Part shown: piece by piece, positions 1 to 8,370 of the stretch
How positions within the stretch are numbered: position 1 is the first letter of the stretch
Layout: every line of letters starts with the position of its first letter
Assembly (NCBI GenBank): GCA_017464345.1
Contig: JAFUAH010000007.1
Span: 41,916 to 105,915, forward strand
Direction of reading: 5' to 3'
Source: Bacteroidaceae bacterium
GTDB lineage: Bacteria > Bacteroidota > Bacteroidia > Bacteroidales > Bacteroidaceae
DNA length: 64,000 bases
The notes under the pieces: model-generated
What the model saw: only the letters and a program-made list of their open reading frames with translations
Database searches by the model: none
What the model was told of the DNA's origin: nothing
Made by a program: the position numbers and the translations under genes

Positions 1-1
1 A

Positions 2-289
2 CTGGTGATGGCCGAGGGCACCTGGACGGCCACCGATACCCAGGAAGTAAGGTTGTCGGCCACGGTCAGTCTTCCCCACACGTCCGAATGGCGCACCGAC
101 AACAACCAGTTGCAGGCCACTCTGCGCATCTACCAGGGCGACGAGGGCAATGCCATCCGCGACATCACATCCGGCACAGCCGATACCGCACCCTCAGGCA
201 GCCCGTCCTATAACCTCATGGGACAGCCCGTGAACCATCCCCACCGGGGCATCATAATCACCAGAGGAAAGAAGAAACTGATACGATAG
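2..289 (+). CDS. 3' end of a secreted protein with a type IX-style C-terminal tail (partial)
   Basis: Only the last 95 or so codons are present; the frame is open to the left edge, so the start lies upstream of the window. The visible part is beta-rich (alternating polar and hydrophobic residues such as VRLSATVSLP), with no recognisable catalytic motif. The last 25 residues follow the pattern YNLMGQPV...RGIIITRGKKKLIR. The same kind of tail ends the proteins at 590-4729, 4943-7480, 11660-14671 and 61084-62151, and is the usual C-terminal sorting domain of Bacteroidetes type IX secretion cargo. The protein is therefore probably exported to the surface; its function is unknown. A strong hairpin follows 35 bp after the stop. 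Confidence 0.7.
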   Translation: MVMAEGTWTATDTQEVRLSATVSLPHTSEWRTDNNQLQATLRIYQGDEGNAIRDITSGTADTAPSGSPSYNLMGQPVNHPHRGIIITRGKKKLIR

Positions 290-323
290 CATTCAGCCCC
301 CTTAACAGGGGCACCCATACAGA

Positions 324-362
324 AAAGCCCTCCCTGCACGTCCGATGTGCAGGGAGGGCTTT
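324..362 (+). terminator. Strong hairpin, probable terminator
   Basis: A perfect 16-bp stem (AAAGCCCTCCCTGCAC at 324-339 and its complement at 347-362) with a 7-nt loop. It stands after the plus-strand gene ending at 289 and before the minus-strand gene ending at 382, so it can serve both. The A/T flanks are short (3 nt), so the call rests mainly on stem strength and position. Confidence 0.7.
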
Positions 363-381
363 CGTGTGTATAGAGAACACT

Positions 382-558
382 TTACCAGATGTCCCAACCG
401 CTGTCGCCCTTGGTTCCAGGGTCTTTACCGTTGGGGTCATCAGTACCTACTCCCAGTCCGCTGTTGCCATCAACTTTTGTAATGGAGCCGTCCATGAATT
501 TTTCAGTTCCGTTAAGTTGAAGTACATCCGTTTGTGGAATGATATATGTCTTTTTCAT
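382..558 (-). CDS. Small hypothetical protein of the MKKTYxxP type (58 aa)
   Basis: A 58-residue protein starting MKKTYIIPQTDVLQLN. The internal Met was chosen as start because this N-terminus (two lysines, an aromatic, then a short hydrophobic/proline segment) recurs in small Prevotella and Bacteroides proteins of unknown role. The C-terminal two thirds is rich in Gly, Asp and Lys, without hydrophobic stretches or cysteines, and ends in DIW. There is no signal peptide or membrane segment. It lies 31 bp downstream of the 1379-aa surface protein gene on the same strand and may share its transcript. No function is assigned. Confidence 0.5.
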   Translation of the reverse strand: MKKTYIIPQTDVLQLNGTEKFMDGSITKVDGNSGLGVGTDDPNGKDPGTKGDSGWDIW

Positions 559-589
559 TGTTTTATGCATTTATATGTTTTTATTTTAC

Positions 590-3500
590 TTATTTCACTA
601 TCACCTTCTTTCCGTTCACGATGTACAGGCCCCTCGTGGTTTTTTGCACACGCTGGCCAGCCATGTTGTAGATGAGTTCATCGTCCGGCTCGGCAATTTC
701 ACCATCTACCACTACTATGCGTGTCTCAATGTCATCCTCGATGTTCAGCCACAGGTTCTTCACGTCGGCATCAGCATGAGGCTTGATGTAGGCACGGAAG
801 CCCTTCATCGTGTTGCCCACGCCGTTACTGCGATACAGATAGCCCACGCCTTCCTTCACACCAATGAAGTAGTCACCGGCCTGGAGGGCTGTGCCGTTAG
901 TGAATGTTCCGACGAAGTCGAAGTTCGTACCTTCAACATCATCTACACCAGCAGCCGAGATAGTCACACCGTTGATCGTATTCACCGTGGAGGCTTTAGT
1001 AGCCTTCACCAGCACGGGAACGTTGGCCTCGATAGTATTTTCAGCCTTCGAGTTAAAGGAAACGGTAGCATTTTCTGCATCCACGCTTTCTTCGCTGTAC
1101 GCATAGACTATGGCTCCGTCGCCAAATACATCTTCCACCTGAGCAGCCGTCATACTGAAGGGCAATACCACGGTGTTATACGTAGCGCTGAAAGTGCGGT
1201 TCAGTGTGACGTTGGCAGGACCTGCAACGGGAGTATAGTCCGTAGAAGTCTCGTTGAGCACAGCAGCGGTGGCCTTTCTGAGGTCGAAGTCGGTTAATAC
1301 AGCGTTTTCACCATATCTCGTCTCTATACGAATCAAATAGTTACCTGCTTCTGGTAGGGCAAATACATGGCTTACGCTTGCAAACGGGTTTGAAGAATTG
1401 ATTTTCCCGGCTGTATAGGTAAGGTTTTTAGTCATTCCAACCTGCGTTCCATCCTCCTTATATACAGATACATTCACGTTCGTTGATGCATTGCCATCTG
1501 TCCAGGAGGCAACTTTGAAGCGTAGTTCATAAGCATTTGCGCCCAAAGGCAGCGTATAACCTTCCTGCCCGCCATAGGTATATGTACTATTCGATTCAGC
1601 ACCCCATACATATATACCTGCATGTGCATCTGCTTGGGCTAAACCTAGATAAGTTTCCTGATTCTTTATGATTTGACGAATCAAGTCAGAACCACCGGGC
1701 GTCCAACCCAAAGGAGAAGCAGGAGCCTCTGTGTCTTCATCCTGAATAGCAAAGTTACCATCATAAATAGCATTAACCTCACCATCATTTTCACTCCATA
1801 CTGCAGTGCTTAGGGTTGCTGTGGCTACTGTTACAGAACTACTGGTAGGTTTGGATTCACCTTGGAGAGACTTTGCTCTCTTCAAAGCCTTTATAGCAGC
1901 AACATTCATATAAGGAGCATATTCTCCATCTTCAAAACCAAGGGTTTTATCCTCTGCAGAAGAAATAGCCGATGCCAATGCAGACTTCTCTGAAGCAGAA
2001 GCTGCAGGGCCATAGTAAGTCAGTGTCCAGTTATTATACACAACCCATGTTCCATTGTTTACGCCATTTCCCTGACGAGTCGGGTTCTTGATGCCGATTT
2101 CCAGCGTTCCTGTTTCAGAATCGGGGTCAGCAGGAACATAGACATAGACGTCATTGCTGAAATCCAAATTCTCCAATGCTTCGTATGCACTGGCCTTACT
2201 GTTCGGATAATGCTTATCGCCATCTGCAAAATCAGGATTCGTACCTAAAGTATATGCGACATCTGCATAATGCTCCATCAGAGACTTCAACTGTGTCTTT
2301 GCCGTATTGGCATACAAATATATAGTACCACGTGCTCCATCAGCCCCAACAACCCAATCGTTCCAAGTAGCACGTTGGAAGGCATCGACACTGAGTTTAT
2401 AAAGACCTGGGATAAGTCCGCTTACGGTTTCAGAATAATATGTGTTCTCACTTAATGTCACATCACTACCAGCATATTCTTGATATTTTTCATCCTTGGC
2501 CCCTGTGATTGCAATATCATCGTGAGCGTAGTTTTCGGCCAATTCTACCTCAAGGTCAGCCTTGGTCGTAATACTACTCAAGGCAGGAATATTAGTAACC
2601 GCAGTAACAACTTGCGCATTGGCATTAGCCGTATAATTGGCTATATGAGCCGATGTATTTTCAAATGTCCAAACATTAGAGACATCGTTTTCTTCAGCAT
2701 TGGCAACAACGGTACTGCCACTTACAGCCATGTATTTGCTGTTATTTGTGTTCAGCAACCGGTATCCTCCAACGACAGCCGTTACATTAAAGTTGCGGAT
2801 ATTGTCACCACTAGCATCTCCATAACAAGGGCCATCGAAACCAAAATACAATCGGTTGTCAAAATATTGAAGTTGAGTATTGTTTGAAGCATCCGTAGTA
2901 ACATGTATAGCCAATCCTTTGTTATCCATTATGGCCTGCGTACCATAGTTGCCACTACGGCTGAGATAAGTGTCATCACTTACGTCCTTCAGATAATATA
3001 CACCATCGAAAATCGCAGGAGTCTTGAACATTACGTTTTGTGCTGCATTGTAGGTACTACCTGCAACATAGCCTATGACATTGGCTGCGATGGCCAACGT
3101 ATATGTGGTGCCGGCATCCAGTGTCACATCGCTAAACGTAGCCGTCACCGTTGTACCATCAAGGCTCAGTTCTGCGATTGCCACCTCTTCGTCTGAGGAA
3201 TCAAGCAACTTCACCGTACCGGTACTGAGTGCTAATGAAGCCTGCGTGTCGTTGGTTGTTGCCGACTCAAAGTTCAATGTCACGGTCGAAATACTCTGCA
3301 AATATGAATTGGCAACAAGACTGGACGTGGCACTGCCTACGGTATATGAAGCCTCAGCAAAGGTCAAAGTCTGTTCGCTTGAAGACTTGATATAGTAGCG
3401 GCCCGCCGACAAACTCTGCTTTGCGGAGAAATGAGATGTGATACTAGTCTCATTTGCTATGAACTCGGTTCCATCTGTAGTGTAAACAATATTATTCACA

Positions 3501-4729
3501 TCGTCCGTAGCTGTAAACACATAGGGAGCATCGGCTGCTACATCAAAATAGTACCATATATTAGGCGTCATTGTTGAGCCACTTGTTAATGCCGCAGCTT
3601 CTTCATTTATTGCTTTTTGGCGGTAACGTGTTAATGTAAAATTGTTAAATATAAGATAACTTTCCCCACAATAATTGGGTTTAGCAACCTTAATTACTAA
3701 ATTTTCTGTTCCATTAAGATATACAAATACTTCGTTTTCCGCCTTACCATTATTTACTCCTTCTTTTTGCAAGTCCAATGTGGTAGCCTCTTTTCCCATG
3801 GCCGTATTCATTTCAACCCAAGATTTAATACGTACCTTCTCATCGTTGGCCTGCAAATAGCTTAAACTAACAGTTGTATAGTCTGAAGCTAAAGTTTTAT
3901 CTTTACTTTCAGATGCATGTCTATCAAAACCACCCATCGTTAGTTTATAGATACCCGCTTCTAAACCTGATATTGTCTGTGAGAATGTGCCAGTCGCTTC
4001 ATAAACGCGTGCGACCTTGCTAGCATAGTCCGGGTATCCTTCATGTTTGCGATCCGTTCCACTCCAAGACCAGTCGCCAATAACTCCATCATCAAATTTG
4101 GCCGTACCAATGCTGCTTGTAGCGTCGCTACTCACCCACTTTCTTTCAACGGTTAGGTCACTAGTTGTAATACCTGTTATACCAGATGCATCTATTACAT
4201 TCTGCTTATTCTTATTAGGATAGTTATTGACAATTGCATCATGTTCAGCGATAGAGAGAAATTGCCAATACGTCTGTCTAATATCAGGGCAATTTTCTTC
4301 GGATCCACCTATTATTGCATTACCGGCAATACCGAATTCATCCATATTTATATACATAGAATAATCGACATCACTAATCACATGCTTTATAATGTAACTA
4401 CCCAGAATTCCATCAACGCCCGATATGGTATAAGAACGAACACGCTCCCCCGTACAATCTGCATACATCCAATAATCGTCACCATAATAAGCTTCATTAT
4501 CAGGGCAATACAACTTGAATTTTGTTCCATCGGCAATCAACTTAATGGGAACTCCAAATTCATCAGCTAATGCACGTGTACCCCACCAAGAGCCACGACT
4601 AGCAAATTTTCCTGTCAGAGGATTGTACAAATAATAAACACCGTCAGCCTCTGGTGTCTGGTACGCTTGCACTTTACAGCCCAGCCCACCCACGATGCAT
4701 AGCATCGCGAAAAGTAATTTCCTTTTCAT
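590..4729 (-). CDS. Large modular secreted surface protein with duplicated modules and a type IX-style tail (1379 aa)
   Basis: An N-terminal signal peptide (about residues 1-22) is followed by two copies of a similar architecture. Each starts with a DGVYYL segment and a WGT/YGT-R/Q-A segment (near residues 29 and 573), then a galactose-binding-like beta-sandwich containing G-x-Y-K-L (near 250 and 765). A beta-rich linker and another jelly-roll-like region (about 1000-1150) come next. The last 25 residues (YNMAGQRV...RGLYIVNGKKVIVK) are a type A sorting tail. No catalytic motif is visible; adhesion or glycan binding at the surface is an inference. The gene has its own promoter at 4771-4802. 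Its AT content is higher than that of its neighbours, especially in the first module, which fits a mobile surface module. Confidence 0.75.
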   Translation of the reverse strand: MKRKLLFAMLCIVGGLGCKVQAYQTPEADGVYYLYNPLTGKFASRGSWWGTRALADEFGVPIKLIADGTKFKLYCPDNEAYYGDDYWMYADCTGERVRSYTISGVDGILGSYIIKHVISDVDYSMYINMDEFGIAGNAIIGGSEENCPDIRQTYWQFLSIAEHDAIVNNYPNKNKQNVIDASGITGITTSDLTVERKWVSSDATSSIGTAKFDDGVIGDWSWSGTDRKHEGYPDYASKVARVYEATGTFSQTISGLEAGIYKLTMGGFDRHASESKDKTLASDYTTVSLSYLQANDEKVRIKSWVEMNTAMGKEATTLDLQKEGVNNGKAENEVFVYLNGTENLVIKVAKPNYCGESYLIFNNFTLTRYRQKAINEEAAALTSGSTMTPNIWYYFDVAADAPYVFTATDDVNNIVYTTDGTEFIANETSITSHFSAKQSLSAGRYYIKSSSEQTLTFAEASYTVGSATSSLVANSYLQSISTVTLNFESATTNDTQASLALSTGTVKLLDSSDEEVAIAELSLDGTTVTATFSDVTLDAGTTYTLAIAANVIGYVAGSTYNAAQNVMFKTPAIFDGVYYLKDVSDDTYLSRSGNYGTQAIMDNKGLAIHVTTDASNNTQLQYFDNRLYFGFDGPCYGDASGDNIRNFNVTAVVGGYRLLNTNNSKYMAVSGSTVVANAEENDVSNVWTFENTSAHIANYTANANAQVVTAVTNIPALSSITTKADLEVELAENYAHDDIAITGAKDEKYQEYAGSDVTLSENTYYSETVSGLIPGLYKLSVDAFQRATWNDWVVGADGARGTIYLYANTAKTQLKSLMEHYADVAYTLGTNPDFADGDKHYPNSKASAYEALENLDFSNDVYVYVPADPDSETGTLEIGIKNPTRQGNGVNNGTWVVYNNWTLTYYGPAASASEKSALASAISSAEDKTLGFEDGEYAPYMNVAAIKALKRAKSLQGESKPTSSSVTVATATLSTAVWSENDGEVNAIYDGNFAIQDEDTEAPASPLGWTPGGSDLIRQIIKNQETYLGLAQADAHAGIYVWGAESNSTYTYGGQEGYTLPLGANAYELRFKVASWTDGNASTNVNVSVYKEDGTQVGMTKNLTYTAGKINSSNPFASVSHVFALPEAGNYLIRIETRYGENAVLTDFDLRKATAAVLNETSTDYTPVAGPANVTLNRTFSATYNTVVLPFSMTAAQVEDVFGDGAIVYAYSEESVDAENATVSFNSKAENTIEANVPVLVKATKASTVNTINGVTISAAGVDDVEGTNFDFVGTFTNGTALQAGDYFIGVKEGVGYLYRSNGVGNTMKGFRAYIKPHADADVKNLWLNIEDDIETRIVVVDGEIAEPDDELIYNMAGQRVQKTTRGLYIVNGKKVIVK

Positions 4730-4770
4730 ATATTTATAATAAGTAAGTTAGTTCTGTACAGAAATCGGTA

Positions 4771-4802
4771 CAAAATTAGTACTTTTATTTGAAAAGAGCA
4801 AA
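4771..4802 (-). promoter_or_regulatory. Bacteroidetes-type promoter of the 1379-aa protein gene
   Basis: On the minus strand there is TTTG (4799-4802), a 20-bp spacer and TAATTTTG (4771-4778), which fits the -33/-7 consensus TTTG-N19-TAnnTTTG. It lies about 40 bp upstream of the start codon. Confidence 0.65.
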
Positions 4803-4942
4803 TGCAAAATGGTACTTTTTGATTTTCCTTACCATTTTTCCTTATTTTCATTCGTGCTAATTCGTGGTTCTTTTTCCTTGTCGGCGAATTAGGCAAAAGG
4901 GGGCTTGTTACTGGAAGGTGAAAAATCCTGACAAAGGAGCCC

Positions 4943-7480
4943 TTACCTCACCACGACCTTTTGGCCCTGGCGGATGTAGAGGCCCCGCTGGGGTGTGGAG
5001 ATCCGGCGACCGGCGAGGTCGTAGAAGGCAGTCTGGCCGTCGGTGAGGGAGGTGTCAGTGAGGACACCAAGGGAGGTGCCGCCCTTGAGGGTCAGCACGA
5101 CGTTGTCGAAGCCGATGATTTTCTCCGTACCACTGTAGTTGTGCATGGCGGTGAGGCGGACGGTGGTGGAGGACTGACCGTCGCTCTGGAACTGAAGGGT
5201 GACGGGCTGCCATTCAGTCTTGTTCTCCAGCGAGGGGGAGGTGACGGTGGGCCCGTCCTCGGTCAGCACGGAGACGGAGGCATCGCCGCCCAGGCCCGAC
5301 TTCCAGAGGTCGCACGTCAAGGTGTACTGCCCCTCGGGCAGACGCATCTCCTGCGAGAGGGTGAGTGTGGGCGTACCCCAGTTCTGGCGTATCCAGTAGG
5401 TCTGCTGCCCGTGGCTGGCAGGCTTGGCAAGCGAGCCGAAGAACTGGCTGAAGTAGAGGTCGCCAGCCTTCAGTGCCGTGATGTCGTTCTCGTTGCCGCC
5501 CGTGCGCTCCAGTGTCCAACCCTGGGGGACGTAGATGGCGCGGTCGGAGGAGACACCGCTGCCCTCCTGTACGGAGTACGCGCCCTCGAAGTCACCGTTC
5601 TGGAGTGCGGTGGGCAGGTTGGGGTTCGTGACCTTGATGCTTTTCGTAAGCGCCCGGACGGTCTGGGGGGAGGCTACGGCGTGGTAGGACACGAGGGTGG
5701 CACAAGTATGGTTGAAAGTATCGTCCCACGCATTGATGTCACCCACGATGCCTTCCAACTCAAGGACTTGGTCTATGAGTCCGTTGCGGTAGATGATGAG
5801 CCGCTGTCCGTCGTAGGTCAGGGCGATGACGAGTTTGCGGAGTTTCGTCGGGTGGCTGTCGCCGTTGGTTCCGCTGGAGCCGTTGGCCCAGTCGTCGCTC
5901 GTGTAGAGGGTGTTTGTGCTGGCGTACGTCTTGCCGTCATAGACCACTTCGGGGCACTTCGTCGTGGCGTTGATGCGGTATTCCAGACCGGTTGCAAGGC
6001 GGAACAGCGTGCCTTCGTATTTCTCCTGATTCAGGATGAAGCCCAGCACGATAGTCTCCTGCGGGCCAAAGTAGGGACAGTCGTAAGGGGGACCTATCTC
6101 TTCCTCCGGTGTCAGTTCCTCCTCCCACTCATGGTCGCAGAGGATGCTGGTGGGGTAGCCCAGGGGGTAGTTCTTGTTCACCATCCAGTAGTAGTAGTCA
6201 CCCTGCATCCAAGCCAGACGCATCTTCGCGTTCTTCGAGCCGGGCAGAATGAAGGGGCGAGCGTTGTTTTTCGACGAATTCATCGTGATTTGCTGGCTTC
6301 CGGCCACCTTGCCATCGTCGTCGATGGTGTAGCGCCATATCTCATACACGCCGTCCTTGTTGTATTGGCCGTCGCGGGTGGGTATGGAGAGATAGAGGTC
6401 GTGAGGGTTGTCGGGATCCAGTGCCATGCCGCCGGAGTAGCAGCGCTCGGTCTGGTTCCAGTTCTGGTGGAAGGCATGGCCGGCGTACTGTACCCAGGTG
6501 CGGCGCCACTCAGTGCCCGTCCAGCGGGCATACCAATAGACGTGCGAGGTCTTGGCTTCGTCAATGTGGGGATAGGCGATGACAGGGTGCTCCTGCTCGT
6601 CCAGCGCTATCTGCCACACCCAGTTGCGGATGTTGGCGGTGTTATCGACGATGGTGACAGGGTAGGAAGAGGCGTAGCCGGACTGCTTGTTCACGTTGAA
6701 GACACCGTCCTGTATTATGCTCAGCTGCTTGCCGTTGATGTCACGCAGGATGGGGCCCTGGCCTTTATTAATATCTATGACGTTGAAGTAGAGCCAGTCG
6801 GGCTGCTCGTTGTCGGGGTGGCCAGTGGTGTAGGCCAGGTATATCTTGTCCTTCCCGTTGGACTGGTACTTGGCGTAGGGCCGTGCGCCAGTCGATTGCA
6901 CGATTTGCCTGGGACCGAAGTCGAACTTACAGTTGTCCTCCTGGTCGGGCATGGTCAGCCGAGCCAGTGTGGGATGCCAACTGATACCTCGCCAGCAGAG
7001 GTAGATGTGAGTGGGGTCGTCTGTGAGGATGAAGGGTGAGGGATAGGTGGTGTTGTTGACCGTCGTGAGGTACTTCTCCTCGCCCAGGGCGGTGATGTCG
7101 CCGGGCCGGCGGCTGATGCGGTACCATATCCGGGGCTCATCGGTGTGGCGCGTGTAAAATATCATCACACGCTCGTCGGGCAGGACGAGGAAGGTGGGGT
7201 TGTTGTGGTCGTCGGGCTGGAAGTAGGAGCGCACCAGCACGTCGGTCTTCCGACCCGTGAGCCAGTCGTACTGCGTGGCCATGACGTTGCCGTGCACGTC
7301 GATGTAGCCCAGATAGGTGGCGTTGATGGTTCCTGCGGTGTTCTCGTAGTGCAAGGCACGCGGGTCTGCAAACCAGCACCAGGCTCCCTCCTGGGCCACT
7401 ACGTTGCTCTTGAAATTCTCTTGTGCCCAAGTCCATACGCTTGTCAGGACCAGCACCAATACTGTGATTATTTGCTTCAT
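4943..7480 (-). CDS. Secreted BNR-type propeller protein, probable glycan lyase/hydrolase, with type IX-style tail (845 aa)
   Basis: Signal peptide (1-19, ending TWAQ). Residues 25-440 resemble the BNR_4 seven-bladed propeller group, with the characteristic opening GAWCWFADPRA, many W/Y-rich blade strands and a conserved His in YAGHAFHQNWNQ. This group contains ulvan lyases (PL24/PL25) and rhamnose-glucuronate-acting enzymes (GH145/PL42). Which activity applies cannot be read from the sequence. Residues about 460-620 look like a LamG-type jelly roll, 630-800 like a carbohydrate-binding sandwich, and the end (FYDLAGRRI...RGLYIRQGQKVVVR) is a type IX sorting tail. It is the last gene of a unit with the esterase and the propeller lipoprotein. 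Confidence 0.7.
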   Translation of the reverse strand: MKQIITVLVLVLTSVWTWAQENFKSNVVAQEGAWCWFADPRALHYENTAGTINATYLGYIDVHGNVMATQYDWLTGRKTDVLVRSYFQPDDHNNPTFLVLPDERVMIFYTRHTDEPRIWYRISRRPGDITALGEEKYLTTVNNTTYPSPFILTDDPTHIYLCWRGISWHPTLARLTMPDQEDNCKFDFGPRQIVQSTGARPYAKYQSNGKDKIYLAYTTGHPDNEQPDWLYFNVIDINKGQGPILRDINGKQLSIIQDGVFNVNKQSGYASSYPVTIVDNTANIRNWVWQIALDEQEHPVIAYPHIDEAKTSHVYWYARWTGTEWRRTWVQYAGHAFHQNWNQTERCYSGGMALDPDNPHDLYLSIPTRDGQYNKDGVYEIWRYTIDDDGKVAGSQQITMNSSKNNARPFILPGSKNAKMRLAWMQGDYYYWMVNKNYPLGYPTSILCDHEWEEELTPEEEIGPPYDCPYFGPQETIVLGFILNQEKYEGTLFRLATGLEYRINATTKCPEVVYDGKTYASTNTLYTSDDWANGSSGTNGDSHPTKLRKLVIALTYDGQRLIIYRNGLIDQVLELEGIVGDINAWDDTFNHTCATLVSYHAVASPQTVRALTKSIKVTNPNLPTALQNGDFEGAYSVQEGSGVSSDRAIYVPQGWTLERTGGNENDITALKAGDLYFSQFFGSLAKPASHGQQTYWIRQNWGTPTLTLSQEMRLPEGQYTLTCDLWKSGLGGDASVSVLTEDGPTVTSPSLENKTEWQPVTLQFQSDGQSSTTVRLTAMHNYSGTEKIIGFDNVVLTLKGGTSLGVLTDTSLTDGQTAFYDLAGRRISTPQRGLYIRQGQKVVVR

Positions 7481-7566
7481 TTGATGTTATGGATTATATA
7501 CTCTTTACGGATATTGATGCTTTGCGAAGCCATTCGTGCCGTTCGCGTAATTCGCAGTCAGAGAAA

Positions 7567-8370
7567 CTATTCTCTTTCCAGTTGGTCGGGACGGCGGTCG
7601 ATGTCGCGATAGGCCTGCTGGAGGTCGGACTGCGTGATGGTGATGTCGCGATTGACGGGACGGTCGGGGTCGTGCAGCGAGTGGGAGAAGAGCCAGTCGT
7701 AGGTCTTGGCCGTGTAGAAGTAGCGTGCCAGTGCACCGTGCGAGGCTCCGGGCAGCCAGTCGTAGCGCAGCCGGCTATCGGCCCCCAGGGCCTTCATGCC
7801 GCTGACCACCACCTTCGACTGCTTCACGGGTATAGCGCGGTCGGCCGTGCCGTGGGCTATCCACAGGGGCAGCTGGCCCAGTCCGCGGTAGTCCTTCAGC
7901 GTGGCACCGCCACAGAGGGCCATGGCGGCGGCAATCTTTTCGGGATAGGTGCCAGCGAAGTCCAGCGTGCCGTAGCCGCCCAGACTCATGCCCAGGACAT
8001 AGACGCGCGAGTGGTCGAAGGCGTAGTTCTCCTTCATCCATTCCAGAATGTCATTCAGTTTCTTGGGGCTCCATGCGCCGCCGGGATTCTGCGGGGCGAT
8101 GATGAGGGCCGGGATGTTGCGCCCTATCTTCACGGCATCCAGGGGGCCGTAGCGCAAGACGCGGTTCAGGTCGTGACCGCAGAGGCTGGCACCGTGCAGG
8201 AAGATGAGCAGGGGGGTCTGCTCCTGGGTGTAATAGTAGTCTTCAGGCGTATAGACCCAGAAGTTGTAGTTGCCCGGGATGACGTTGCGCTTGGCCGAGA
8301 GCAGGTCGTACTGTGCCCACATGGCCACGCCCCAGAGGAGCAGAAGAAAGGAGAAAAAAGCCCGTTTCAT
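7567..8370 (-). CDS. Secreted alpha/beta-hydrolase (putative esterase, 267 aa)
   Basis: Signal peptide 1-20 (MKRAFFSFLL...MWAQ). The fold is a carboxylesterase/dienelactone-hydrolase type: an oxyanion-hole region LLIFLHGAS, a nucleophile elbow G-M-S-L-G-G (Ser129), Asp177 in HGTADRAIP and His211 in GASHGAL. All three members of the triad are present and in family order. It overlaps the stop of the upstream propeller lipoprotein gene by 4 bp (ATGA), so the two are translationally coupled, and it is followed by the BNR-propeller gene. This suggests removal of ester groups (for example acetyl) from the same glycan. The substrate is unknown. Confidence 0.8.
   Translation of the reverse strand: MKRAFFSFLLLLWGVAMWAQYDLLSAKRNVIPGNYNFWVYTPEDYYYTQEQTPLLIFLHGASLCGHDLNRVLRYGPLDAVKIGRNIPALIIAPQNPGGAWSPKKLNDILEWMKENYAFDHSRVYVLGMSLGGYGTLDFAGTYPEKIAAAMALCGGATLKDYRGLGQLPLWIAHGTADRAIPVKQSKVVVSGMKALGADSRLRYDWLPGASHGALARYFYTAKTYDWLFSHSLHDPDRPVNRDITITQSDLQQAYRDIDRRPDQLERE

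Noticed and set aside
4961-7039. Long open frame of 692 codons on the plus strand
   Set aside because: It lies antisense to the BNR-propeller gene, whose protein has a signal peptide, domain motifs and a sorting tail. The antisense frame is an effect of GC-rich codon use and its translation shows no family features.
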